From Paragorgia papillata (taxonomy: Eukaryota > Cnidaria > Anthozoa > Scleralcyonacea > Coralliidae), in the NCBI GenBank assembly GCA_035771165.1, contig JAWNZC010000368.1:3134501-3198500 (forward strand): 64,000 bases of DNA, written 5' to 3'. This document shows positions 54,911-64,000 of the stretch, one piece after another; the stretch's first letter is position 1; each line of letters begins with the position of its first letter. The notes below the pieces were generated by a model. It was not told the DNA's origin, did not search any database, and saw nothing but the letters and a program-made list of their open reading frames with translations. The position numbers and the translations under genes are program-made.

Positions 54911-56388
54911 TTAACAAATAGATGACATTTTTCCGTGCGTGCGTGTGTACTGTAATAACGCACAGATGACGTCACAGCGTGTAAAGAACAAAAAAGTACG
55001 CCACGAGACGCAGTCGAGTGGTGTGACTGTTGTTGTTTACACGCTGTGACGTCTTCTGTGCGTTATTACAGTACACACGCACGGAAAAATGTCATCTATT
55101 TGTTTTATACATCAAATTTTATTATTTTAATAAGAAATGTTTTATATTTTTGAATCGTCGAACCGGCAGGGCTATTGAAAAGGATGTTAAATTTTCAATT
55201 CAGGTTTAATTACGTCATATAGTGATCTATACAAATAAAGCAATCTGATTGGGCGACAGAAGAAATAAGGCTGTCCTGATTAGCTAATTTTTCAGCTCCG
55301 GTTACGTAACGTATAATTTATGCAAATCATGATCATGACAAATCGATTTACAAAATTGAAAGTTTATTGAAACTTCGTGTCTTCGTCGGCATTTCTAGCC
55401 AAAATATTTATCATTGAACAAACAGATTAGTTCTTCTGGACAGGATCTTGCTGTCCCATGTATATTTGGACGCTTCTTATGCTGCAAATTCAGCTGGGAA
55501 AGCATTTATCGTTGGAGAAGGCCGTGAAGCACGCGTACTAACCAGCGAAATTAGATGTTCTGTGTTTGGAAATCTTGTTGACAATGGCTTTAATAACGCA
55601 TAGTTCTTAGCCAATCAGATTGTTTGTTTTTCTTAGGTTGTTGTATAAAACATATGATACAATTTCCATTCCTCTTCATGGAACTACTGTTCAGCCATAC
55701 AAATCCAGGAGATATCAGCCATTGTCAACAAGATTTCCAAACACAGAATATATAATTTCGCTGGTTAATAGTACGTGTGCTTCTCGGCCTTCTCCAAGGA
55801 TAAATGCTTTCCCAACTGAATTTGCAGCATAAGAAGCATCCAAATATACATGGGACAGCAAGATCCCATACAGAAGAACTAATCTGTTTGTTGACTTTGT
55901 ACAACGATAAATATTTTGGCTAGAAATGCCGACGAAGACACAAAGTTTGAATAAACTTTCAATTTGTCATGATCATGATTTGCATAAATTATACGTGACG
56001 TAACCGGAAACTGAAAAATTAACCAATCAGGACAGCCTTATTTCTTATGTCGCCCAATCAGATTGCTTTATTTGTATAGATCACTTATGACGTAATTAAA
56101 CCTGAATTGAAAATTTTACCTCCTTTTCAATAGCCCTGCCGGTTCGATGATTCAAAAATATCAAACATTTCTTATTAAAATAATACAATTTGATGTATAA
56201 GACAAATAGATGACATTTTTCCGTGCGTGTGTAATGTAATAATGCACAGAAGACGTCACAGCGTATAAAGAACAACAGCCACACCACTCGACTGCGTCTC
56301 GTGGCGTACTTTTTTGTTCTGTACACGCTGTGACTTCATCTGTGCGTTATTACAGTACACACGCACAGAAAAATGTCATCTATTTGTT
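54911..56388. mobile_element. 1.48-kb foldback element with hairpins at both ends
   Basis: Left arm 54911-55588 and right arm 55716-56388 are reverse complements, with a loop of about 127 bp. Each arm starts with its own hairpin of about 185 bp (ACAAATAGATGACATTTTTC and complement, flanking ACGCTGTGACGTC stems). Confidence 0.75.
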
Positions 56389-56574
56389 AAATAACTTACA
56401 CATGGTTTGGAAGCTGTCAAACATGCAAGTAATGATTATGTTGATAAACAATGGAGTTCCTTATATATGGAAGTAAATTTTATAGGCACATGATGACAAT
56501 ACATCACTGAACACGGGACTTTAATGAAGGACCACATTAATAATCCCAATTGTTGCTATTAGAAGACTGCTTCA

Positions 56575-57002
56575 TTAAGGCTCTGTTACAGGGTGCAGTT
56601 TTTCATGCAACTTGTCTCGCAATGCCGTTGCGAGACAAGTTGCATGAACCATTGCACCGTGTAACATGATGTACAATGGTCAAAATCGTTGCGAGACAAG
56701 TTGCAGCAATCGTTGCACAAAGTAGAATCAGGTTCTACTTTCTGTAACGATTGCAGCAATTTGTTTTAGTGTTGCCCCGTGTAACACCCCTTCAGCAACT
56801 TGTCTTGCAATATTTTGTTGTGATTTGGCACTCAATCGAGCCTCTCCCCAGTCTACCCGCTTTTGTCGAAATCCAAATCATTGGTAAATTGCATAAACGC
56901 GTTGCAGTGTGTAACACCCGCTGTCTTGCAACTGCAATGCTGCATGAGTCATCATTGCGAGACAAGTTGCATGAAACATTGCACCATGTAACATGGCCTT
57001 AA
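56575..57002. mobile_element. MITE with TTAAGGC ends
   Basis: Ends TTAAGGCTCTGTTACAGGGT and ACCATGTAACATGGCCTTAA. Inside, GCAACTTGTCTCGCAA and its complement recur several times. Confidence 0.7.
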
Positions 57003-57119
57003 GGTGGCTCCCTAGAGTTTTAGTTTTCTCATGGCTTGTTGTTGTTACTGTCTTAATAATATACATGAAAAAATATCTCGACTGTGATTGGCTGATTCCA
57101 GTGCAGTTAATCCCAAACA

Positions 57120-57295
57120 ACAGTGCAGAATTGTGTTATCACAGTGCAAAAATCTGTAATCACAGTGCAGAAATCTGTAATGACAGTGCAAAAATCTGTA
57201 ATCACAGTGCAAAAATCTGTAATCACAGTGCAAAAATCTGTAATCACAGTGCAAAAATCTGTAATCACAGTGCAAAAATCTGTTATCACTAAGAA
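57120..57295 (+). repeat. 21-bp minisatellite (CACAGTGCAAAAATCTGTAAT)n
   Basis: About eight copies, few changes (TGACAGTGCA once). Open frames on both strands are due to the 21-bp period. Confidence 0.9.
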
Positions 57296-57574
57296 CCAAT
57301 CAAATTGATTGTACAGCGGATTTTTCCCGACACAAAACAAACAAAGATGGCGGCCAAGATTCGGCGGTTTTGGGGATAACTTGTTCAAATTTGAAGCTAG
57401 TTATGGTTTAATATTGCCAAGTGAAGTACCTACAAGAAGACCAGAAGCTTCTTTATGCCTCGGGTAAACTTTTTCAAGTAGTAAAGGAAGCGAAGCGTTT
57501 TTTAACAAATAAATATGCGAGGAGTGGACGGCTAAACACGTACGTTAAAATGTTAGTACAGTTTTTTTGAAGAT

Positions 57575-57770
57575 TTTTTCATGTATATTATTAATAAGTA
57601 ATAGCATGGTTTCTCGTGCAATTTGGAAAAAAACATGCACTCGTGAGTTTTTCAAATACTTCAAATAGCACTCGTCCTTCGGACTCGTGCTATTTTGACA
57701 GTATTTGAAAAACTCTCTCGTGCATGTTTTTTTCCAAATTGCACTCGAAACCATGCTATTACCTATACTT
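57575..57770. mobile_element. Hairpin MITE nested in the TTAAGGTGG element
   Basis: AATAGCATGGTTTCTCGTGC against GCACTCGAAACCATGCTATT, centre AGCACTCGTCCTTCGGACTC. Confidence 0.7.
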
Positions 57771-58566
57771 AAAATAACTCTTACATAATTATTCTGTATA
57801 CTGAACTGCAGAAGGAGAACCACACTTATGAAGTATTTATTGAATAGTGCGAATATCTGCTGTTACCATGGTAATAATGGCGTTTGAAATGTGTCAAATT
57901 TTCACGTTTTTCGTCTATTTAGGTGCATATCTCCAGTTTTCTTCGGTTAAAATTTCTAAAAATGGTCATCTGGTCAGTTTTTTCCACTTAGAACACTACA
58001 GCAAAATATTAGGGGAAGTTGTTAAGACAGATTTTTCGCTATAATCTTAATGGATTAAAAAGAGTTCTGTCTTATGAAATTTTTCAAAAACTAAGTATGT
58101 TGTTTAAGGTTTTCCTATTTCTTTATGCGCAAAATTTTAAAAAATTTTACGGAAGCAAACGTGTGATATTTGAGCATTTGTATCGCTCGGACGGCTGCTG
58201 ACGTGACAAAATATCAACTCGACAAGATTGCTATTTACGCATGTGCCGACGTCATACTCGGTACCAGTTCTTTCTTAAAATTACCGTAGGGAGCCACCTT
58301 AACTTAGTTCTAATATGTCGCCGACAGTTGGCGATGAAGGTTGCGACGTCGGCGACTTGCTTCAAATGTCGATTGACGGTGATAGTCGGCGATCCCATCG
58401 CAGAAAACAAAAACTTTGTTTCCCGTAGCCTGCGAGCCGGTTCTCCTTTTGGGGTTGGGGGCTGGGGAGAGTGAGAAAGGAAGGGGGAAAGGAGAAGCTG
58501 CACGGATGTCATGCAACTTTGAATATCTGCGTTCTAAATTGGGGGAACAATAATCGTGGGAACATG

Positions 58567-58890
58567 CACACTAACCCACTCATTTACTCACTCATCCACC
58601 CATGCACTCACTCACCTACTCACACACCCACTTACTCACCCACACACCAACTTACTCACCCACCTAGTCACCCACTCTTGCAGTCACACCCACCCACTCA
58701 CTCACCCACTCTCTCACCCACCCACCCACACACCAACTTACTCACCCACCTAGTCACCCACTCTTGCAGTCACACACTCAGTCACCCGCTCACTCATCCA
58801 CGCACCCGTTCACTCACCTACCCACTCACTTACTTACTTACTGTACTGCACCCACTCACTTAAAGACCCACCCACCCACTTAGTCACTCA
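58567..58890 (+). repeat. CACTCACCCA-type degenerate repeats
   Basis: Tetranucleotide-based (ACTC/ACCC) array with longer duplicated units (CACACCAACTTACTCACCCA occurs twice). His/Thr/Ser frames here are not genes. Confidence 0.88.
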
Positions 58891-59036
58891 CTCGCTTACC
58901 GATCACGTAGCTTTGTTCATCAGTGTTGCAGATGAGGCCGGTGCGCTCACAGGCTGACTTTAGGTTTACCATGCTTTCAGTTGTCAGTTGTGTGTATTAG
59001 GGTTTTGCGCGTGTCTGGTGGCGTGATACTGCGTTA

Positions 59037-59199
59037 AGGCTAGTTTCCACTCTGGAAAATCTTCCGCAGGACAGGAACAGAAAGGGAAATTTTCTTTGTC
59101 TTGTGAGCTCTCGGTCGGAACTAATCATTAATGCAAAGGAAACTTTCCTGTCCGTTCCTTTCCTGTGTGGAATTTTCCTGAGTGGAAACCATCCTTAAT
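59037..59199. mobile_element. Hairpin MITE
   Basis: AAGGCTAGTTTCCACTC and GAGTGGAAACCATCCTT ends, inner GGAACAGAAAGGAAA-like arms. Related in style to the hairpin at 16125. Confidence 0.55.
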
Positions 59200-59329
59200 C
59201 GCGCACAATAAGCTTTTGTTTGTTCAGAGCTTCGCCTCGTTTTCATTAGAAAAGTTTCTTTTCTCTTACCTTGGGCTCATGCTTTAGCCATGTAAGATTT
59301 ACAGTAGCGTCGAGAAAGGGATAAGTATA

Positions 59330-59432
59330 GGTTAGTGACCGAAACCGAGGTCACTACGCTGGTTATTAACCCCGAGGGCCGCAGGCCCGAGGCTAATAAC
59401 CAGTGTAGTGACCGAGGTTAAGGTCACTAACC
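59330..59432. repeat. Near-perfect hairpin
   Basis: GGTTAGTGACC at one end and GGTCACTAACC at the other. Inner GGTTATTAACC... / ...GGCTAATAACC arms around a GGGCCGCAGGCCC centre. Confidence 0.7.
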
Positions 59433-60004
59433 GACTTAATTTATTCATGACACAGACGATATTTGTCGTTATTTAACAAAAAAATGGTATTCTAGACGTA
59501 GTTTTAAAGCGATATAGTACGTCATTTAATATGCAAGGTCAATAACCTATTTATTAACCGCAGCACATCAAAGATGTGGCAAATAGGGGCAAATAGGGGC
59601 CCGTAACATTTTATAACATTTTAGTCCAAGAAATTTATTATTAAATTTAGCATCAAAACAGTTAAACTACAGAAACTTCATCTGTTTTTGTCCTTTTAAT
59701 ATGTTAATTTATAAAGGCGGCATGAGTATGACCATTGTAAATATTTTAGCTTGACTGATGCTTCTGATGTAAGAATACTCTTAGAATACTCGATATAATG
59801 ATGGTGTATTAAAACATTGATTTCGGTGGGGAGCCCGGCTCCAACGTTTGACCCAGGGCCCATCCCGGCTCTCGACGGCCCTGTGTGAGGACAATACTGT
59901 GTTTCAAGAATCAGTAAAAATTACTTCAAGGGGCTTGAGCTTTACTCTTCTGTTTTTTAGGCTAGAAGTGGTACAACATTGTATATGTACTAAGAAGTTT
60001 TCAG

Positions 60005-60071
60005 ATGGCTCTGCCTGGTTATGTATTTTGCCTTCTAGCACTGGGATTGTGCTATATCAATGTTGCAGAAG
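60005..60071 (+). CDS. Signal-peptide exon of a second membrane/secreted gene
   Basis: ATG at 60005 starts MALPGYVFCLLALGLCYINV and then AE, a 22-residue n-h-c signal peptide, with a GTAAAT donor after GAA G (phase 1). An acceptor-like CTGTTTTTTAG lies about 45 bp upstream (59962), suggesting a 5' UTR exon. Phase 1 is the phase used by the Ig exons and by the mucin-like exon at 62966, so the exons are compatible. It marks the start of a neighbour gene, perhaps of the same receptor family, that runs off the right edge. Confidence 0.6.
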
Positions 60072-60136
60072 GTAAATATTAACACTCCAACGACTTCCCC
60101 AAATAGCGCCACTGCGCCAGCTACTCGCACCTCTTG

Positions 60137-60341
60137 TATACACTGCAAATTCCCAAAAACTTGTTTTAAGAAAAAAAATACTTGTTTTAAGATTTTCTTG
60201 TCCCGTTTGCAAGATAATAATCTTACTGCGGTTTCTTGACAAGATATTTTGTCTTAAAACAAGTTTAAATATCTTAAAACAAGAAATAAAATCTCAAAAG
60301 AAGAAAAATTATCTTGACAAGAATTGGAGGTTGCAGTGTAC
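60137..60341. mobile_element. MITE with TACACTGCA ends
   Basis: TACACTGCAAATTCCC and GGTTGCAGTGTA ends with AAACTTGTTTTAAGA-type arms. It lies in intron 1 of the second gene. Confidence 0.65.
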
Positions 60342-60917
60342 TAATAATATTTAGTATAAATTTACAAGTTTCTATCACAAATCCTTGAATTTCATTGGCT
60401 ATCGCAGGAGTTACTATCTGCTGATGGAAACCTCTGGCCATAAGCCAATGAAAAGCTTTCTTTTAACGAAATTAACCAATGACAAAATGCGTAGTATATC
60501 ACGAGCAATGATCATTAGAACCAGCGGTTGTTCTGTTAAGCAACAATGGCGCCGAAATTATAACGGAGTGGGCAAATGACAGAAGAAATTGAACATTTAG
60601 GCGAAGCAATAAGTTCTACAGAAAAAAAAAGTGGCTACAAAATAGTTAGAATGGATTTTTTCTCTGCTCGTTTAAAACGAAGTAACTGCAAACAGAACAC
60701 ATTTCAAAATTACGCTTGCTATTGACAAGATTTCGTGATATAAACCTACAAGCTAAAACGAATGTTTCTTTCATCTTTTTGTCACTTGTCGCTAACCAGG
60801 CTAGCTCACTCAAGGCTTACACATGTATGAATGTGTAACTTGTACCAAAATTATGCAAACATTTTGCATAAAATAAGGATAATGAGCGCAATCAAGCATT
60901 TCTTCTACACGGAGAAT

Positions 60918-61200
60918 CTTAAAGGTGAGGTAATACCAGCGACAAATTGTTGCAACATTGTTGCGTTGCAAGTTGAATAGCGTTGTTGCACGTATTACCA
61001 CCCACCTTAAACATTGTCACGCAACATTGATTTTGTTGCAAGTTGAAGCAGCATGTTGCAGCAAGTAAAACTGGAGACTTTTTCCAACAAATTTTTTCAA
61101 CTTACAACAAAATCATTGTTGCGTGACAATGTTAAAGGTGGGTGGTAATACATGCAAAAACTCTTTTCAACTTGCAACGCAATGTATCACCTCACTTTTA
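60918..61200. mobile_element. MITE with AAAGGTGAGGTAATAC end
   Basis: AAAGGTGAGGTAATACCAGC against ATGTATCACCTCACTTTTAC. Inner GTCACGCAACA / TGTTGCGTGAC pairs and ACCACCCACCTTAAACATTG with its complement. Confidence 0.65.
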
Positions 61201-61294
61201 CAGACAGAGTTTTATGAAATATTTAGCCAATTAATTTTGAACCAATAATATCGTAAAGATTTAACTGTCATAATTTATTATAGATATAGATATA

Positions 61295-61530
61295 TAGATA
61301 TATTTCTAAAATTCATTAATAATTCATGAGGGAAACACAAAGAAAAATCATGAGCGTATCGGATCTATATATGTGATATAGACTCGCTCTAAGTTTCTCG
61401 CTGGTTTTTAACGGCTGAGATAAGCTTAATTTTCAAAATTACTACGCCAATGAACGTATGAAGTGATTCTTTTTAGAAGCCATTTAAAAACCTTGCAGTA
61501 CGGGCTTTATCGGCTCTAAAACACTTTTTA
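61295..61530 (+). repeat. Interspersed repeat, copy b
   Basis: Complement of 31501-31735 over about 230 bp. A short third piece is at 62100-62135 (CCTCATGAATTATTAATGAG). Confidence 0.6.
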
Positions 61531-62159
61531 CAGTACTCTAAAGTACTATTTACAGAATGAGTGGCCGTTCTGTATCGGGGTATACAGACACGAGGCGAAG
61601 CCGAGTGCCTGTACCCTGATACAGAACGGACACGAATTATGTAAATGACTTCTAAAACGTGTATTAAGTTAGCTAAAAATACATCATGTTAAGAACTGAT
61701 AAATCTTGGAGGTAAGGTTTAATAGGCTACGATTATTAAATTAGTGTTGTGAGCATGCGCTTTGATTTAGTATTAGTCCCACATTTTATATTCTAAGTGA
61801 CGTGCCATAAATAGCCGTTCTGATCATCATTAATTTTGTTGAATAACAAATGTTGTTCTTCAACAACTGTTTGCATCTTCATCTTGTATGAGGACGCTAC
61901 CAGCGTACATTACTCAAGATACTTGAATGCGAAGTGTCTGTACACTTGCTACAGAACTGATATCAGTAATCAGTGTCTGTAATTGTGATACAGAAGTCAG
62001 AACTGATGTTTTATTAAACAGTTCTGTATCACATTTACAGACACTGATATCAGTTCTCTACCGGGGTAAACAGACATTGATTAAACCTTAATTTCTTTTG
62101 AATTTTCCTCATGAATTATTAATGAGTTTTAGAAAAATATATATATACCGAGGTACATT

Positions 62160-62475
62160 TAGGTTACTAAATAGTACGGTACCATGTGGTACCGTACTAA
62201 TTCGAGACCGGTCTCGAATTCGTCCTATTTCGCCGTGTAAACGGGCGGAACCGTACTAATTCGAGAACGGTCTCGAATTCGTCCTATATTTCGCCGTGTA
62301 AACGGGCGGAACCGTACTAATTCGAGACCGGTCTCGAATTCGTCCTATATTTCGCCGTGTAAACGGGCGGAACCGTACTAATTCGAGAACGGTCTCGAAT
62401 TCGTCCTATTTCGCCGTGTAAACGGGCGGAACCGTACTAATTCGAGAACGGTTCTGCATTTTTCTTCCGAGACCG
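62160..62475. repeat. Five-unit 62-bp tandem array with palindromic core
   Basis: Unit: GAACCGTACTAATTCGAGAC, CGGTCTCGAATTCGTCCTAT and TTCGCCGTGTAAACGGGCG. The core AATTCGAGACCGGTCTCGAA is a perfect palindrome in some units and carries one change (GAACGG) in the others. Confidence 0.85.
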
Positions 62476-62549
62476 GTTGGGTCATTTTTTAAGTGTTCTT
62501 TCAAATAAGACAAACTTAATTTTCGTTTTATAGGCACTGTAAAGTGTCT

Positions 62550-62946
62550 ATGAAGTGAAACATTTGTTGGCATTTGTGTTGTTTTAATGAACAGAGGAGC
62601 ATGGTAGAAGCATTCACTGAAAATTTCAAGAGAATCTGATGTATAATCTTCGCGCTATTAACTATCAAATTTTGTTATGGCTAGTTTTTTACGTACGCAA
62701 ATGGACAACTATGCATAAGAATAATGGATTTTAGCGTCATTGACCATTGGCGTACGCCATAAGGTTACTGAAAGCCCAAATTTCTCTAAAAATTAACTAG
62801 CCATATGCATGGCGAATTTTAGGAGTTCATAACTCAAGAACTATATACATCATGCAGATTATTTTAAAATGTTTAGTAGATGCTCCTGCCATGCTCTTCT
62901 GTTCATTAAAACTATAAAATGCCAACGAATGTTTCACTCCATAGAA
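62550..62946. mobile_element. Palindromic MITE reaching the mucin-like exon
   Basis: CTATGAAGTGAAACATTTGT at the left and AATGTTTCACTCCATAG at the right. Inner arms include GAGCATGGTAGAAGC / TGCTCCTGCCATGCTC. The right end coincides with a possible splice acceptor (62943-62944). Confidence 0.6.
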
Positions 62947-62965
62947 GGTTCGATGTCATTCATAG

Positions 62966-63640
62966 AGGCAGATATAACAACTGCATTCTCCGCTTCGTCT
63001 ACAGCTGTCCTCGCTTCGGCTACAAATGTTTCTGCTTCGTCTACAACTGTCCTCGTTTCGTCTACAACTGTTTCTGCTTCGTCTACAACTGTCCTCGCTT
63101 CGTCTACAAATGTTTCTGCTTCGTCTACAACTGTCCTCGTTTCGTCTACAACTGTTTCTGCTTCGGCTGCAACTGTCCTCGCTTCGGCTACCAATGTTTC
63201 TGCTTCGTCTACAACTGTCCTCGCTTCGGCTACAACTGTCCTCGCTTCGTCTACAACTGTCCTCGCTTCGGCTGCAACTGTCCTCGCTTCGTATACAACT
63301 GTCCTCGCTTCGTCTACAACTGTCCTCGCTTCGGCTGCAACTGTCCTCGCTTCGTCTACAAAGGTCTCTGCTTCGTCAACAACTGTCTCTGCTTCGTCTA
63401 CAACTGTCTCCGCTTCGTCTACAACTGTCTCTGCTTCGTCTACAACTGTCTCTGCTTCGTCTATAACTGTCCTCGCTTCGTCTACAACTGTCTCCGCTTC
63501 GTCTACAACTGTCTCTGCTTCGTCTACGACTGTCTCCGCTTCCTCTACAACTGTCCTTGCTTCGGCTGCAACTACCCTCGCTTCGTCTACAGCTAGAACT
63601 AGGTCGCCTATGACTAGCCCTGTTCCACCTACAACCACAG
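62966..63640 (+). CDS. Mucin-like Ser/Thr heptad-repeat exon
   Basis: A 675-nt (225-codon) phase 1-1 exon, acceptor TCATTCATAG and donor CAGGTAAGG. Another acceptor at 62943-62944 would give 696 nt in the same frame. After EADITTAFSASS come about 29 copies of a 21-bp unit coding for heptads of the type ASSTTVL or ASSTTVS, then RTRSPMTSPVPPTTT. Over 60 % Ser/Thr/Ala with no charged residues suggests a dense O-glycan stalk. Coding rather than a chance satellite is supported by the unit length (divisible by three), the lack of stops and symmetrical splice sites. Other frames are also open, so a plain satellite remains possible. Likely joined to the signal peptide at 60005. Confidence 0.55.
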
Positions 63641-63689
63641 GTAAGGGAATGTGTTTATACGTACGTTTATTGCGATCATAATTTATCCT

Positions 63690-64000
63690 TTTTTGAGAGA
63701 ATAAGAAAATATTTGTTAAGAAGATTTTCATTAGGAAATATTCTTAAGAATTTATTTCTTGAACTTTTCTTTTTTTTTGAAAAAATATTTTATCACGAAT
63801 TTTTCTCTTAAATACCAGGGAAATTTTCTTGAAAAAATAAGAATTCTTTTTTTAAAATGAGCAAACCAAATTCATAAAATAGAAGTTTGTTTCCTAAATC
63901 TTTTTTCTTTTAGGAAAATATATTTTTTAGGAAAATATATTTTCCCCTTTAATAAGGAAAATATTTTTAGGAAAATATGAATTCTTTATTTAAATGTCAG
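63690..64000. repeat. AT-rich AAGAAAATATTT repeats at the right edge
   Basis: Low-complexity sequence similar to 17095-17637, in the intron after the mucin-like exon. No exon up to the end of the window. Confidence 0.5.

Larger units (their letters stand above)
56999..58302. mobile_element. Element with TTAAGGTGGCTCCCTA ends
   Basis: The end TTAAGGTGGCTCCCTAGAG is matched by CCGTAGGGAGCCACCTTAA at 58284-58302. It shares its TTAA with the MITE to its left. It contains a 21-bp minisatellite and a nested hairpin but no transposase. Confidence 0.65.

Noticed and set aside
57045..57388. Frames reading SVITVQK or DFCTVIT repeats
   Set aside because: 21-bp minisatellite inside a TIR element; no gene context.
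58471..58863. His/Thr/Ser-Pro-rich frame
   Set aside because: Degenerate CACTCACCCA simple repeat.
62160..62475. CRISPR-like look of regularly spaced repeats
   Set aside because: There are no unique spacers (the whole 62-bp unit repeats), and the genome is eukaryotic.

Overview
The window is animal nuclear DNA: intron-rich, AT-rich, with GT..AG exons, long introns full of MITEs, LINEs and micro/minisatellites, and no bacterial features. Single-exon Ig domains with phase 1-1 introns, a split SEA domain, a cytoplasmic tail with YxxL motifs, and abundant hairpin MITEs and LINE-type endonuclease/reverse transcriptases suggest a cnidarian. An anthozoan (coral or sea anemone) is my best guess; this is inferred from gene style, not from a search.

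Main gene (+ strand, about 1.08-47.77 kb; the 5' end with the signal peptide lies before base 1). Eight Ig exons (1083-17048) are followed by a three-exon SEA domain (36569-36678, 43424-43482, 44059-44201) and one exon (47391-47767) coding for a transmembrane helix and a tail with two ITAM-like YxxL pairs. All exons join in phase. Five of the Ig exons (type B) are recent tandem copies, two (type A) are a second type at either end of the B array, and the last (type C) carries a Thr/Pro linker. The product would be a type I receptor of layout Ig(n)-SEA-TM-ITAM-like.

Inside the 19.5-kb intron before the SEA exons lie two further transcription units. One is a seven-exon + strand gene (24601-29509) for a P-loop-like ATPase. 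The other is a - strand gene for a Cys-rich, probably zinc-binding protein (29705-30361, with a possible first exon at 31160). The same intron holds a 3.6-kb palindromic foldback element split by a LINE, several satellites, and a - strand transmembrane exon (35167-35330) paralogous to the one in the main gene but cut short near a MITE end. A two-ORF LINE (38025-41683) with one in-frame stop sits between SEA exons 1 and 2.

From 48 to 60 kb I find no host gene. This stretch is made of MITEs, foldback elements, gag-like and possible tyrosine-recombinase fragments, and simple repeats. A second receptor or mucin-like gene starts at 60005 with a signal-peptide exon (phase 1), followed by a Ser/Thr-rich heptad-repeat exon (62966-63640, phase 1-1), and runs off the right edge. 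The most notable content is therefore the Ig-SEA-ITAM-like receptor with its expandable, frame-neutral Ig exon array, next to a second secreted or membrane gene with compatible exon phases.
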